From contig JACQOY010000196.1 in assembly GCA_016207765.1 (NCBI GenBank), positions 1 to 21,773 of the forward strand: a DNA stretch of 21,773 nucleotides, in the 5' to 3' direction. The stretch comes from Deltaproteobacteria bacterium (lineage in GTDB: Bacteria > UBA10199 > SBBF01). Position 1 is the first letter of the stretch; the number at the start of each line of letters is the position of its first letter. The notes beneath the pieces are model-generated. The model was not told the DNA's origin and searched no databases. It worked only from the letters and a program-made list of their open reading frames with translations. The translations under genes and the position numbers were made by a program. Positions 8,876 to 16,100 of this stretch are shown here, piece after piece.

Positions 8876-8890
8876 GGCACTAAAATTGCT
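8875..8890 (+). promoter_or_regulatory. Sigma-54 (-24/-12) promoter for rpoN
   Basis: TGGCAC, five bases, TTGCT matches the sigma-54 consensus TGGCAC-N5-TTGCW at every fixed position, with the GG and GC dinucleotides correctly spaced. The expected start is near 8901, about 17 bases before the rpoN ATG. The gene it drives encodes sigma-54 itself, so positive autoregulation is implied. Confidence 0.78.
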
Positions 8891-8917
8891 TATTAGCGTA
8901 ATTTTTATGGTACTGGC

Positions 8918-10393
8918 ATGGCGATTGAACTAAAACAGAGCCTCAAACTCTCCCAACAGCTGGTTATTACCCCCCAGTTACAACAGGCGATCAAACTACT
9001 CCAGCTCTCCCGCCTTGAATTGGTCGAACTGGTCGAGCAGGAACTCCTTGAAAACCCCATTTTGGAAGAAACGACGCCAGCCGAAGAAGATGAGGTCCCC
9101 AAGGAGGTGGAACAGGAGCTGGAGGCCGAGGCCCCCCCCGACAAATCACATGAGGCCGAAGCCGAAGTTGGAAACAAAGACGGAGAATTAAAGGAACCGA
9201 AGGAATTCGATTGGGAGAACTATATCGGCACCTACAATGCCCCCGGCGAGGAAACCCGTTCCTTCAGCCCGGACGAGCTCCCCACCTTTGAGAATTTCAT
9301 CACCAGACCGGCCAGCCTGCAGGACCACCTCGAATGGCAGTTGCGGATGGCGCAAATTTCGGAACATGAGGAAGAAATCGGTCTTGGCATTCTCAATGCC
9401 CTGGATGAAAACGGTTACCTGACCGTCTCCATCGAAGAAATCGCCGGCCAAAACGGTTATCCCGTTCCTGAAGTGGAAAAGGCCTTAAAGGTGATCCAGG
9501 AGTTCGATCCCATCGGGGTCGGCGCCCGAAACTTGACTGAATGTCTTTTGTTGCAGGCGCGTCTTTGCGGTGAAGAGAGGCCTCTGGTCGAAGCCATCAT
9601 CAAAGATCATCTCCATCTCCTCGAAAAAAGGGACTATGCCACCATCGCCCGAAAACTGAAGGAACCGATCGCCGTCATTGCGGCGGCGGCGACAATGATT
9701 CAGGATATGGAGCCCAAACCGGGGCGTCCGTACGGCGGCGAAAATCCCCAGTACATCACCCCCGATGTTTACGTCTACAAAGTGGGGGACGACTACGCCG
9801 TCGTCTTGAACGAAGAGGGGCTTCCCCGGCTTCAAATCAGCCGTTTTTACCGCAACATGCTCTCATCCAACGGGGACAAAGGGGCCGGAGGGGCGGCCCA
9901 GGCCAAAGGCTACGTACAGGACAAACTCAAAAGCGCCCTTTGGCTGATTAAAAGCATCCACCAAAGGCAACGCACCCTTTACCGGGTGGCCAAATGCATT
10001 GTAAAATTCCAGAAGGACTTTCTCGATCGGGGAATAAACCATTTGAAGCCGATGATCCTCAAGGATATTGCCGATGAAATCGGCATGCACGAATCGACGG
10101 TCAGCAGAGCGACCAACAACAAATTCGTCCATACCCCTCAGGGGATTTTCGAGCTGAAATTCTTTTTCAACAGCCGTGTGGCCTCGTCAAACGGCGAGGA
10201 CCTCGCCTCCGAAACGGTAAAGGAAAAAATCCGCCGGATTGTGGAAGGGGAAAATGCGCGGCATCCGTTGTCGGACAAGGAAATTGCCGATACTCTCGCC
10301 ACTGCCCATATTCATGTGGCCAGGCGCACGGTGGCCAAGTACCGCGAGGTATTGGGCATTCTGCCGTCGTCACGGCGGAGGCAACTTTGTTAG
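8918..10393 (+). CDS. rpoN: RNA polymerase sigma-54 factor
   Basis: The alternative sigma factor that needs ATP-driven enhancer-binding activators; typical targets are nitrogen, motility and stress genes. The 491 residues show region I (residues about 3-50: LKQSLKLSQQLVITPQLQQA, then LLQLSRLELVELVEQELLENP), an acidic region II (about 50-110), and a core-binding part with FDPIGVGARNLTECLLLQ. A DNA-binding part has ADEIGMHESTVSRA and FFFNSRV. The RpoN box ARRTVAKYRE at 468-477 reads the -24 element. All domains are complete. It is the first gene of the rpoN-hpf-ptsN-hprK-rapZ(C) cluster; a hairpin terminator 20 bp after its stop may partly separate it from hpf. Confidence 0.98.
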   Translation: MAIELKQSLKLSQQLVITPQLQQAIKLLQLSRLELVELVEQELLENPILEETTPAEEDEVPKEVEQELEAEAPPDKSHEAEAEVGNKDGELKEPKEFDWENYIGTYNAPGEETRSFSPDELPTFENFITRPASLQDHLEWQLRMAQISEHEEEIGLGILNALDENGYLTVSIEEIAGQNGYPVPEVEKALKVIQEFDPIGVGARNLTECLLLQARLCGEERPLVEAIIKDHLHLLEKRDYATIARKLKEPIAVIAAAATMIQDMEPKPGRPYGGENPQYITPDVYVYKVGDDYAVVLNEEGLPRLQISRFYRNMLSSNGDKGAGGAAQAKGYVQDKLKSALWLIKSIHQRQRTLYRVAKCIVKFQKDFLDRGINHLKPMILKDIADEIGMHESTVSRATNNKFVHTPQGIFELKFFFNSRVASSNGEDLASETVKEKIRRIVEGENARHPLSDKEIADTLATAHIHVARRTVAKYREVLGILPSSRRRQLC

Positions 10394-10413
10394 TTGCGAC
10401 AACCCCTCTTTAC

Positions 10414-10434
10414 AGCGGGAGCAGTCCCGCTTTT
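10414..10434 (+). terminator. Rho-independent terminator after rpoN
   Basis: Perfect 7-bp stem AGCGGGA / TCCCGCT with a GCAG loop, then TTT. The run of Ts is short, so termination may be partial, which would let rpoN and hpf be expressed separately or together. Confidence 0.6.
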
Positions 10435-10611
10435 GGGATGGGGCTGATTTTTAAACTCCGCCTGCCGATTTGTTCGTTCTTTAAAAAATCAACCCTGTAT
10501 CAAACTGAAAAGGAGGGTTCCCACCGAGCGCCGACCAAATAGGGAGGATAAAGCGAGGTGGGAGCGGAGATGAAAGGGAAAGTGAAGTAACTTCAATCAA
10601 CTGTAATTAAT
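10435..10611 (+). other. Non-coding leader region upstream of hpf
   Basis: This stretch has no plausible gene. Its second half is purine-rich. It contains a stem of TCCCACC (10519-10525) with GGTGGGA (10557-10563), extendable by two pairs, around a 31-nt loop. It may be the 5' untranslated region of hpf. No recognisable riboswitch or promoter stands out; no sigma-54 site is present. Confidence 0.3.
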
Positions 10612-10620
10612 AAAGGAGGT
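10612..10620 (+). promoter_or_regulatory. Strong Shine-Dalgarno of hpf
   Basis: AAAGGAGGT, an essentially full anti-16S match, 6 bases before the ATG. It stands out because most genes in this window have no recognisable Shine-Dalgarno, and it suggests high-level translation of hpf. Confidence 0.85.
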
Positions 10621-10625
10621 TTATT

Positions 10626-10982
10626 ATGAATGTTACCGTGACTTTTCGCCATCTTGAAGCAACCGAGGCAATCAAAAACCATGTTGAAGACAAACTGGAA
10701 AAATTCAAAAAATACCTTATTCGTCCCATTGAAGCCCACGTGATTCTTTCCGTCGAGAAGTTCCGCCATCAATGCGAAATCACCCTTGCGGCGCGCGATT
10801 TTCGGGCAATGGCCATTGAAGTTTCGGACGATCTGTATACCTCGATTGACAAGGCCGTGCACAAGCTCGAACGACAGGTAAAGAAACACAAGGAAATCGT
10901 CAAAGAGCACAAGCACCATCTGTCGGTTCATGCCGCTTCGGCGCTTGCCGAGGAAGAATACGTCCAGAGAAGCTCGGAATAA
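10626..10982 (+). CDS. hpf: Ribosome hibernation promoting factor, short form
   Basis: Binds the 30S decoding region in stationary phase or stress and inactivates ribosomes. The 118 residues cover the HPF/RaiA domain (MNVTVTFRHLEATEAIKNHVEDKL at the N-terminus, ending about residue 95 at KLERQVKKHKE) plus a short variable tail. There is no second domain, so it is the short rather than the long HPF. The position right after rpoN is conserved across proteobacteria (the old 'sigma-54 modulation protein'). The start is fixed by the strong ribosome-binding site. Confidence 0.95.
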   Translation: MNVTVTFRHLEATEAIKNHVEDKLEKFKKYLIRPIEAHVILSVEKFRHQCEITLAARDFRAMAIEVSDDLYTSIDKAVHKLERQVKKHKEIVKEHKHHLSVHAASALAEEEYVQRSSE

Positions 10983-11002
10983 AGGTATGACTGTAACCCA
11001 AG

Positions 11003-11024
11003 ACAAAAAGCCGTTGCTTTTTGT
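11003..11024 (+). terminator. Hairpin between hpf and ptsN
   Basis: Perfect 9-bp stem ACAAAAAGC / GCTTTTTGT with a CGTT loop, 21 bases after hpf. The stem is A/T-rich and no separate T-run follows, so it may be a weak terminator, an attenuator or an RNA-processing and stabilising site that lowers ptsN relative to hpf. Confidence 0.4.
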
Positions 11025-11056
11025 TTGGAGCTGGCCTAAGGTGCCCATCTTAGCAG

Positions 11057-11515
11057 ATGAAATTAAAAGAGATTCTCAAACGAAACGCCGTTTCTGGAGC
11101 CTTGAGCGCCACCGAAAAAAAAGGGGTTTTGGAAGAACTTTCCATGCTGGTGTCGGAGACTTATCCCGACCTTTCCGCCAACACGGTGTTGCAGGTCCTT
11201 TTGGAGCGTGAAAAGTTGGGCTCCACCGGAGTGGGAAACGGCGTCGCCATCCCCCATGGCAAGGTGGACGGGCTTCCCGGCATTGTCGCCGCCTTTGGCC
11301 GGAGTCAAAAGGGCATCGAATTCCAGTCACACGACCACAAGCCGGCGAAACTCTTCTTCGTTCTCTTGGCCCCGGAAAATGCCGTGGGTAACCACCTGCA
11401 GGCCTTGGCCCGCCTTTCACGTCTGCTCAAGGGGGAATCAGTGAGAAACCGTCTGATTGAGGTGAAAAACGACGGCCTGTACGATCTTCTTATTTCGGAA
11501 GACGAAAAACTTTAA
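11057..11515 (+). CDS. ptsN: PTS IIA-like nitrogen-regulatory protein EIIA-Ntr
   Basis: Phosphocarrier of the nitrogen PTS; a regulator rather than a sugar transporter component. The 152 residues carry the phosphorylated histidine H67 in GVGNGVAIPHGKV, and the fold ends LLARLSRLLK-type helices as in the family. No EI or NPr/HPr gene lies in the window, so its phosphate donor is encoded elsewhere. It is followed after four bases by hprK, an arrangement typical of deltaproteobacteria. No Shine-Dalgarno is obvious. Confidence 0.95.
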   Translation: MKLKEILKRNAVSGALSATEKKGVLEELSMLVSETYPDLSANTVLQVLLEREKLGSTGVGNGVAIPHGKVDGLPGIVAAFGRSQKGIEFQSHDHKPAKLFFVLLAPENAVGNHLQALARLSRLLKGESVRNRLIEVKNDGLYDLLISEDEKL

Positions 11516-11519
11516 CCCT

Positions 11520-12479
11520 ATGCTTAGTATAGAAGTCAGTGAGTTGCTCAAGGACAAGGAAGCGCACCTTGATCTGACGCTCGTTGCCGGCAAGAAGGGG
11601 CTCCACAAAAAAATCAATATTCCCCGCATTCAGAAACCGGGTCTTGCTTTGATCGGCGATACCTCCAAATTGCACCCCGGCCGGGTTCAGGTTTTGGGCA
11701 AATCCGAAATCACCTATCTTAAATCGCTGGGAGAGGCCAAAACAAAAGAAATCATCGGGAAAATCTGCAAGGTGGAAGTAGCCTGTTTTATTGTCACGCG
11801 CGACAACGAGGCCCCCAAGGCCATTATCAGCGAGACCAACAAACACCAGATCCCCCTCTTTAAAACCCCTCTTCTCACCTCAACGCTGATCAACCGCGTC
11901 ACCCGCTTTCTGGAAGACCGCCTGACCGCCAGCAGTCAGGTGCACGGGGTCCTCATGGATGTCTATGGCGTGGGGATCCTTATTATCGGCAAAAGCGGGA
12001 TTGGAAAAAGTGAGTGCGCGCTCGACTTGGTCCTCCGCGGGCACCGGCTGGTCGCCGACGACGTGGTGGAAATCAAAAAGAAACCACCGGCCACCCTTTA
12101 CGGCATGGGATCAGAACTCATCGAACACCACATGGAAATCCGGGGCCTGGGGATAATCAATATAAAAGATCTCTTCGGAGTGGCCGCCATCCGCGACCGG
12201 AAACTGGTCGATATCGTGGTGGAACTGGTTGAATGGAACCCCGAATACGAATACGACCGGCTGGGGATTGACGAACACAAGTACACCATTCTGGAAGTCC
12301 CGCTCCCTTATCTGAAAATACCGGTTTCTCCGGGACGCAACGTGACCACCATAATCGAAGTGGCCGCCCGCAACAACCTTCTCAAACAGCGGGGGAAGTA
12401 CTCATCGAAGGAGTTCGATGAAAAACTCAAAGGGGTGCTTTTAAAAACCCCTCTCCCGGAAATAGATATCACGGAATAA
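11520..12479 (+). CDS. hprK: HPr kinase/phosphorylase
   Basis: Bifunctional enzyme that phosphorylates and dephosphorylates HPr on a serine, linking carbon status to regulation. 319 residues. The N-terminal domain ends near 130. The catalytic histidine is H142 in VHGVLMDV, Walker A GKSGIGKS is at 157-164, the acidic pair D180-D181 sits in ADDVVEI, and the HprK signature is MEIRGLGIIN near 205-214. All key residues are intact. It starts 4 bp after ptsN and ends 3 bp before the RapZ-domain gene, so the three are certainly one transcript. In Gram-negatives this enzyme is usually tied to PTS-Ntr-type regulation. Confidence 0.97.
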   Translation: MLSIEVSELLKDKEAHLDLTLVAGKKGLHKKINIPRIQKPGLALIGDTSKLHPGRVQVLGKSEITYLKSLGEAKTKEIIGKICKVEVACFIVTRDNEAPKAIISETNKHQIPLFKTPLLTSTLINRVTRFLEDRLTASSQVHGVLMDVYGVGILIIGKSGIGKSECALDLVLRGHRLVADDVVEIKKKPPATLYGMGSELIEHHMEIRGLGIINIKDLFGVAAIRDRKLVDIVVELVEWNPEYEYDRLGIDEHKYTILEVPLPYLKIPVSPGRNVTTIIEVAARNNLLKQRGKYSSKEFDEKLKGVLLKTPLPEIDITE

Positions 12480-12482
12480 ATC

Positions 12483-12866
12483 TTGCAAGCGAAAAAATTT
12501 GATATTGCCCTGACAAGCTTTGGATACAAATATGGGATTCCCCGGCACGCCGATATGGTGCTTGACGTTCGATTTTTGGCAAATCCATACTATGTGGAGC
12601 GGCTCCGAGACAAGACAGGGCGGTCGTCCGCCGTTCAAAAATACGTCTTAAAACAGAAAGCCTGCCTTCGTTTCATTCGTCAAATTTCGACCTTGCTCGA
12701 ATTGATGCTGAAGGAGTATGCAAAGAAGGGAAAACATCGTTTGACGGTGGCCTTTGGTTGCACCGGGGGAAAACACCGGTCGGTCGTGATTGTCGAGGCG
12801 TTGAAGAAGCGCCTTCAACATCCAAAGATCAACATCACGGTCACACACCGTGACGAAAAACTTTAG
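12483..12866 (+). CDS. Stand-alone RapZ C-terminal domain protein
   Basis: The 127 residues match only the C-terminal half of RapZ (YvcJ/YhbJ): SFGYKYGIP at 12-20, DVRFLANPYY at 28-37, and the signature GCTGGKHRSV at 92-101, ending THRDEKL. The N-terminal P-loop kinase domain of full RapZ (about 150 residues) is absent. There is no room for it, because hprK ends 3 bp upstream. In E. coli the C-terminal domain binds the small RNAs GlmY/GlmZ and senses glucosamine-6-phosphate, controlling glmS. glmS lies about 4 kb away in this window. The start is a TTG with no Shine-Dalgarno, probably coupled to hprK. Stand-alone versions may exist elsewhere; I cannot check. Confidence 0.85.
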   Translation: MQAKKFDIALTSFGYKYGIPRHADMVLDVRFLANPYYVERLRDKTGRSSAVQKYVLKQKACLRFIRQISTLLELMLKEYAKKGKHRLTVAFGCTGGKHRSVVIVEALKKRLQHPKINITVTHRDEKL

Positions 12867-12878
12867 GGAGACACGGCC

Positions 12879-12992
12879 ATGAATGCAACGCCTTCGAGAC
12901 CCGAACCCCACGAGAAACGCCTCGTCCGCCTGATGTTTGTCGCGGCGATTGCCGGCACCCTTGCCTCGCTGATCCTGCCGTTTGTGATGTAG
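12879..12992 (+). CDS. Small single-pass membrane protein, 37 residues
   Basis: A short frame with a good AGGGAG Shine-Dalgarno 8 bases before its ATG, 12 bp after the RapZ-domain gene. The N-terminal half is charged (PEPHEKRLVR); the C-terminal half (FVAAIAGTLASLILPFVM) is a clear transmembrane helix. The charge pattern would leave the N-terminus in the cytoplasm. I do not recognise it. Its place at the end of the ptsN-hprK-rapZ transcript suggests co-expression, but function is unknown and chance cannot be excluded. Confidence 0.5.
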   Translation: MNATPSRPEPHEKRLVRLMFVAAIAGTLASLILPFVM

Positions 12993-13034
12993 AGGGGTAA
13001 GGCTCGTAAGGCGGAAATAGCCCAGTCCCAATAG

Positions 13035-13066
13035 TGTACATTTAAAAATTGACAAATGTACATTTA
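13035..13066 (+). promoter_or_regulatory. Operator/promoter of the PIN toxin-antitoxin pair
   Basis: TGTACATTTA occurs twice (13035-13044 and 13057-13066), exactly 22 bp apart, and TGTACATTT/AAATGTACA also forms an inverted repeat. A TTGACA -35 (13049-13054) lies between the two sites, with a poor -10 (TACCCT) near 13072. Two sites two helical turns apart over a promoter fit cooperative binding by the antitoxin encoded just downstream. Confidence 0.6.
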
Positions 13067-13088
13067 TGGGCTACCCTTCAATTAAGTT

Positions 13089-13346
13089 ATGCAGGCCAAA
13101 ATGAATATAACCGAGGCGCGCCGGCAGTTTCTTTCCCTCCCTAAAAAACTGGCGCCTGGCGAATCAGTCGACATTGTTCGTCATCGGAGAACGATCCTTA
13201 AAATCGTCCGTCCGGCGGAAGGGTCGCAAAACGAGACCCTGGCCATCCTTGACGAGGCAACAGCCATGCTCTCCGAGCCGAAAATCAGACCTCCGCGATC
13301 TCTTGCTACCAATTACAAAAAATACCTCTATGGCAAAAAAAACTAA
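13089..13346 (+). CDS. Antitoxin, Phd/YefM-like
   Basis: The 85 residues are arranged like a Phd-type antitoxin: a DNA-binding N-terminus (MNITEARRQFLSLPKKLAPGE, then SVDIVRHRRTILKIVRP), followed by a flexible, charged C-terminus (about 55-85) that would bind the toxin. It overlaps the PIN toxin start by 17 bp, the normal antitoxin-first order. The ATG at 13089 and the one at 13101 (MNIT...) are both possible; the second gives the more typical N-terminus. Expected to repress its own operon through the TGTACATTTA sites. Confidence 0.75.
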   Translation: MQAKMNITEARRQFLSLPKKLAPGESVDIVRHRRTILKIVRPAEGSQNETLAILDEATAMLSEPKIRPPRSLATNYKKYLYGKKN

Positions 13347-13761
13347 GGAAGCCCCTTCCCGGCTTTTTTGGGATGCCAGTTATCTGATTGCCTATTTTGC
13401 GCCGCAGGACCGGGATCACAAGCGGGCCTTGAAAATCCGTGAATACCTTGTCCACAATAAAATAAAATTCTGCACCTCGTGGCCGAATATTTCCGAGGCC
13501 GCCACGCTCCTTCTTTACCATTACGGCTATTCCGGCACATCGGCCCTTTTTCATGCCTTAAAAACGTTCGAAATCATTCTCCCCCTTGAGGAGGAGTACG
13601 ACCGCGCGACAATCCTGTTTTCCGAACTGAACAAAGACCAGAAACTCTCGTTTAATGACGTGCTCACCTATCTGTTGATCAGGGAGCGTTTGAAAAATAT
13701 GCCTCTTCTCACCTTTGACAGGGATTTCTCGAAAGTGGGCTTGACGGTTTTTGTCCCATAA
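13330..13761 (+). CDS. PIN-domain ribonuclease toxin
   Basis: The 143 residues form a PIN domain, a metal-dependent RNase. The acidic set is visible: D15 in LFWDASYLIAYF, E56 in WPNISEAATLL, D110 in LSFNDVLTYLL, and D130/D132 in LLTFDRDFSKVGL. The closest functional analogy is VapC, although the antitoxin is Phd-like. The frame is open further upstream (to 13174), but that part overlaps the antitoxin and looks like an out-of-frame shadow, so the ATG at 13330 is used. The catalytic residues are complete, so it is probably active. It ends 26 bp before the convergent helicase gene. Confidence 0.85.
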   Translation: MAKKTKEAPSRLFWDASYLIAYFAPQDRDHKRALKIREYLVHNKIKFCTSWPNISEAATLLLYHYGYSGTSALFHALKTFEIILPLEEEYDRATILFSELNKDQKLSFNDVLTYLLIRERLKNMPLLTFDRDFSKVGLTVFVP

Positions 13762-13787
13762 GGGCCCATCAACGCGAAGACCCACAA

Positions 13788-15989
13788 TCACAAAATCACC
13801 AGCTCCGCGTATTTGGCGAGTATTTTTTTGATGAGGCCGTTTTGGAAGGCAATGGTGAGTTTTTGCTCGTCGCTGGCGCCGATACTGGCGCGAACCACCC
13901 CGACGCCGAACACCGGGTGGCGGACACGAACACCGCGGCGGTAGTGGGAACGAATTTCCGAGGGGGGGCGCTGATCGAAATCGTAATCGACGGAGCTTTC
14001 CGCCCCTTCTTCGTCATCTGTGCTGAGCAAAGTCGAAGTATCCGGCGAAAAACCGGCGTCCATTTTTTTCTGCGAAATTTTTTCCAGCAGATCATCGGGA
14101 ATTTCGTCCAGAAAACGGGAGGGGAGACAGCATTGGCTCGTCCCGAACAACCGCCGGTAATTCACAAAACTCAAAAACAATTTTTCCCGCGCCCGGGTCA
14201 TCCCCACATAGCAGAGACGCCGCTCCTCCTCGACATCGTCAATGGAATCGAGCGACCGGCTGTGGGGGAAAAGCCCCTCCTCCATCCCCACCATGAACAC
14301 CACCGGAAACTCAAGCCCCTTGGCGAGATGAAACGTCATGAGGGGAAGCCGATCGGCCTCCGGCGCTAAATCGTCGGCATCGGAGACCAGCGCCGCCTGA
14401 TCGAGAAAGCCTTCAAGAGTGGGCGACTCCTCCCGTTGACAATATTCTTCGACGACATTGACCAGTTCTTCGAGGTTTTCCATTCTCCCCTCGGCCTCGA
14501 TGGTTTTCTGGTCCTCAAGCCACTTCCAGTAGCCCGTTTGCCCGAAAAGATGCGTCATGAAATCGACCAGAGGCATCTGCTTTCGTTTTTCCATGAGGTC
14601 TTTTACAAGATCTGCAAACTGTTTTAACCTGTCCTGTGTGCCGTGATTGAATTGACCAGTGACCAGTGACCAGTGACCAGTGACTATCTCCCACAAAGAT
14701 ATATTTTTTTCAGCGGCCAACGCCTCCAACCGCTCCACCGTGGTCTTCCCGATCCCGCGCGCCGGAACGTTGATGATCCGCTTCAGGCTGACCGAGTCGG
14801 CCGGATTCACAAGCAGTTTGATATAAGCGATCATGTCCCTGATTTCCTGACGTTCGTAAAACTTGGTGCCGCCGATGATGACGTAGGGAATGTTGCTGAT
14901 GCGCAGGGCGTCCTCAAACGGACGCGACTGGGCATTGGTGCGGTAGAAAATGGTCATGTCGGCCAGTTTATAACGGCGTTTGAGTTTCTTGATTTCATCC
15001 ACCACAAAGGACGCCTCGTCGGTTTCGGTCAGGCCGCAAAACAGGGTCAGCTTTTCCCCCTCTTTATTTTCGGTCCAGAGCGTTTTTCCAAGCCTTCCGG
15101 AGTTTTTTGCCACGACCGCAGAGGCCGCCCCGAGGATTCTCCGGGTGGAACGGTAATTCTGTTCCAACCGGACAACACGGGCCTCCGGATAGTCTTTCTG
15201 GAAATCAAGGATATTTCTGATTTCGGCGCCGCGAAATTTGTAGATCGACTGGTCGTCATCCCCCACCACACACAGATTCTTCCGCTCGCCGGTCAACAGG
15301 CGAATCAGTTCGTACTGACAACGATTGGTATCCTGATATTCGTCCACCATCACATGGGAAAACTGGTTTTGATACTTCTGCAGAACTTCCGGATTTTGAC
15401 GGAAGAGAAGAACAACATTTAAAATCAGATCGCCGAAATCCATCGCCTGATTGGTTTTGAGTTTTTTCTGGTAATGGGCATAAACGGCCGCCACCTGAGA
15501 CTCAAACGGGTTGAACTCGGCAGGCCTGATTTTGTCCACAGAAACGGCGTTGTGTTTCGCCTGGTTGATCCGATGGGCCACCGCTTTCGGGTTAAGACGC
15601 TGGGGGTTGATATTCAGTTCTTCCAGACAGCGGGTGATCAACTGGAGCTGATCGCGATCGTCGTAAATCGTAAAGTCGGACGCATACCCAAGGGCTTCCG
15701 CATGACGGCGCAAAATTCTCAATGAAGCGGAATGAAACGTGGAAACCCACATGTCTTTGGCCGTATTGCCGAGAAGTTGCTCCACGCGCCCTTTCATTTC
15801 ACCAGCCGCCTTGTTGGTGAAGGTGACGGCGAACAAATTCCACGGCCTGGTTTTGTTTTCGTGCAAAAGCCAGGCCATGCGGGAGGTGAGGACGCGCGTC
15901 TTTCCGGAACCGGCCCCGGCGAGGATAAGGAGTGGGCCTTCCGTGTGTTCAACCGCTTCGCGCTGTTTGGGGTTTAATTGGGAGAACAT
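13788..15989 (-). CDS. pcrA: ATP-dependent DNA helicase PcrA/UvrD
   Basis: A 733-residue superfamily 1A helicase for DNA repair and removal of stalled or blocking proteins. Motifs in order are QREAV (Q motif), Walker A AGAGSGKT at 24-31, FTNKAA, DEYQDTN with GDDDQSIYKFRGA, EQNYRST, FYRTNAQSR, TFHLAKGLEFP and YVGMTRAREKL. It ends with the PcrA Tudor-like domain (RGVRVRHPVFGVGVV...LIKKILAKYAELVIL), which argues for PcrA-type rather than Rep. Around residues 435-446 the peptide VTGHWSLVTGQF is foreign to the family; it is encoded by a 7-bp tandem repeat in the 2B region. The gene is currently in frame throughout. Confidence 0.95.
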   Translation of the reverse strand: MFSQLNPKQREAVEHTEGPLLILAGAGSGKTRVLTSRMAWLLHENKTRPWNLFAVTFTNKAAGEMKGRVEQLLGNTAKDMWVSTFHSASLRILRRHAEALGYASDFTIYDDRDQLQLITRCLEELNINPQRLNPKAVAHRINQAKHNAVSVDKIRPAEFNPFESQVAAVYAHYQKKLKTNQAMDFGDLILNVVLLFRQNPEVLQKYQNQFSHVMVDEYQDTNRCQYELIRLLTGERKNLCVVGDDDQSIYKFRGAEIRNILDFQKDYPEARVVRLEQNYRSTRRILGAASAVVAKNSGRLGKTLWTENKEGEKLTLFCGLTETDEASFVVDEIKKLKRRYKLADMTIFYRTNAQSRPFEDALRISNIPYVIIGGTKFYERQEIRDMIAYIKLLVNPADSVSLKRIINVPARGIGKTTVERLEALAAEKNISLWEIVTGHWSLVTGQFNHGTQDRLKQFADLVKDLMEKRKQMPLVDFMTHLFGQTGYWKWLEDQKTIEAEGRMENLEELVNVVEEYCQREESPTLEGFLDQAALVSDADDLAPEADRLPLMTFHLAKGLEFPVVFMVGMEEGLFPHSRSLDSIDDVEEERRLCYVGMTRAREKLFLSFVNYRRLFGTSQCCLPSRFLDEIPDDLLEKISQKKMDAGFSPDTSTLLSTDDEEGAESSVDYDFDQRPPSEIRSHYRRGVRVRHPVFGVGVVRASIGASDEQKLTIAFQNGLIKKILAKYAELVIL
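14653..14684. repeat. 7-bp tandem repeat (TGACCAG x4.6) inside pcrA
   Basis: TGACCAG is repeated four times without error (14653-14680), followed by TGAC. Read on the minus strand it gives VTGHWSLVTGQ. Because the unit is 7 bp, gain or loss of one copy shifts the helicase frame, while a change of three copies keeps it. Confidence 0.95.
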
Positions 15990-16100
15990 GGATGGTCTTT
16001 CGTTTTATCAGAAAGGATTTTGTTGTCCAGCCGGAACCTACGGGTGTGTTGGGGTACTATTGTATAGACAAATGTAGTTTGATATCATATCTATTACAGG

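Noticed and set aside
10435..10611. Second sigma-54 promoter before hpf
   Set aside because: No GG-N10-GC pair with TGGC/TTGC context is present; TGGGGCTGATTTTTA fails at the -12 element.
13174..13329. Longer start for the PIN toxin
   Set aside because: The added 52 codons overlap the antitoxin gene out of frame and look non-protein-like.
14653..14684. CRISPR-like repeats
   Set aside because: The unit is 7 bp with no spacers, inside a coding gene.
14673..15422. Plus-strand 249-codon frame
   Set aside because: It is antisense to the helicase motifs of pcrA and shows no family pattern; a long shadow frame in GC-biased coding DNA.
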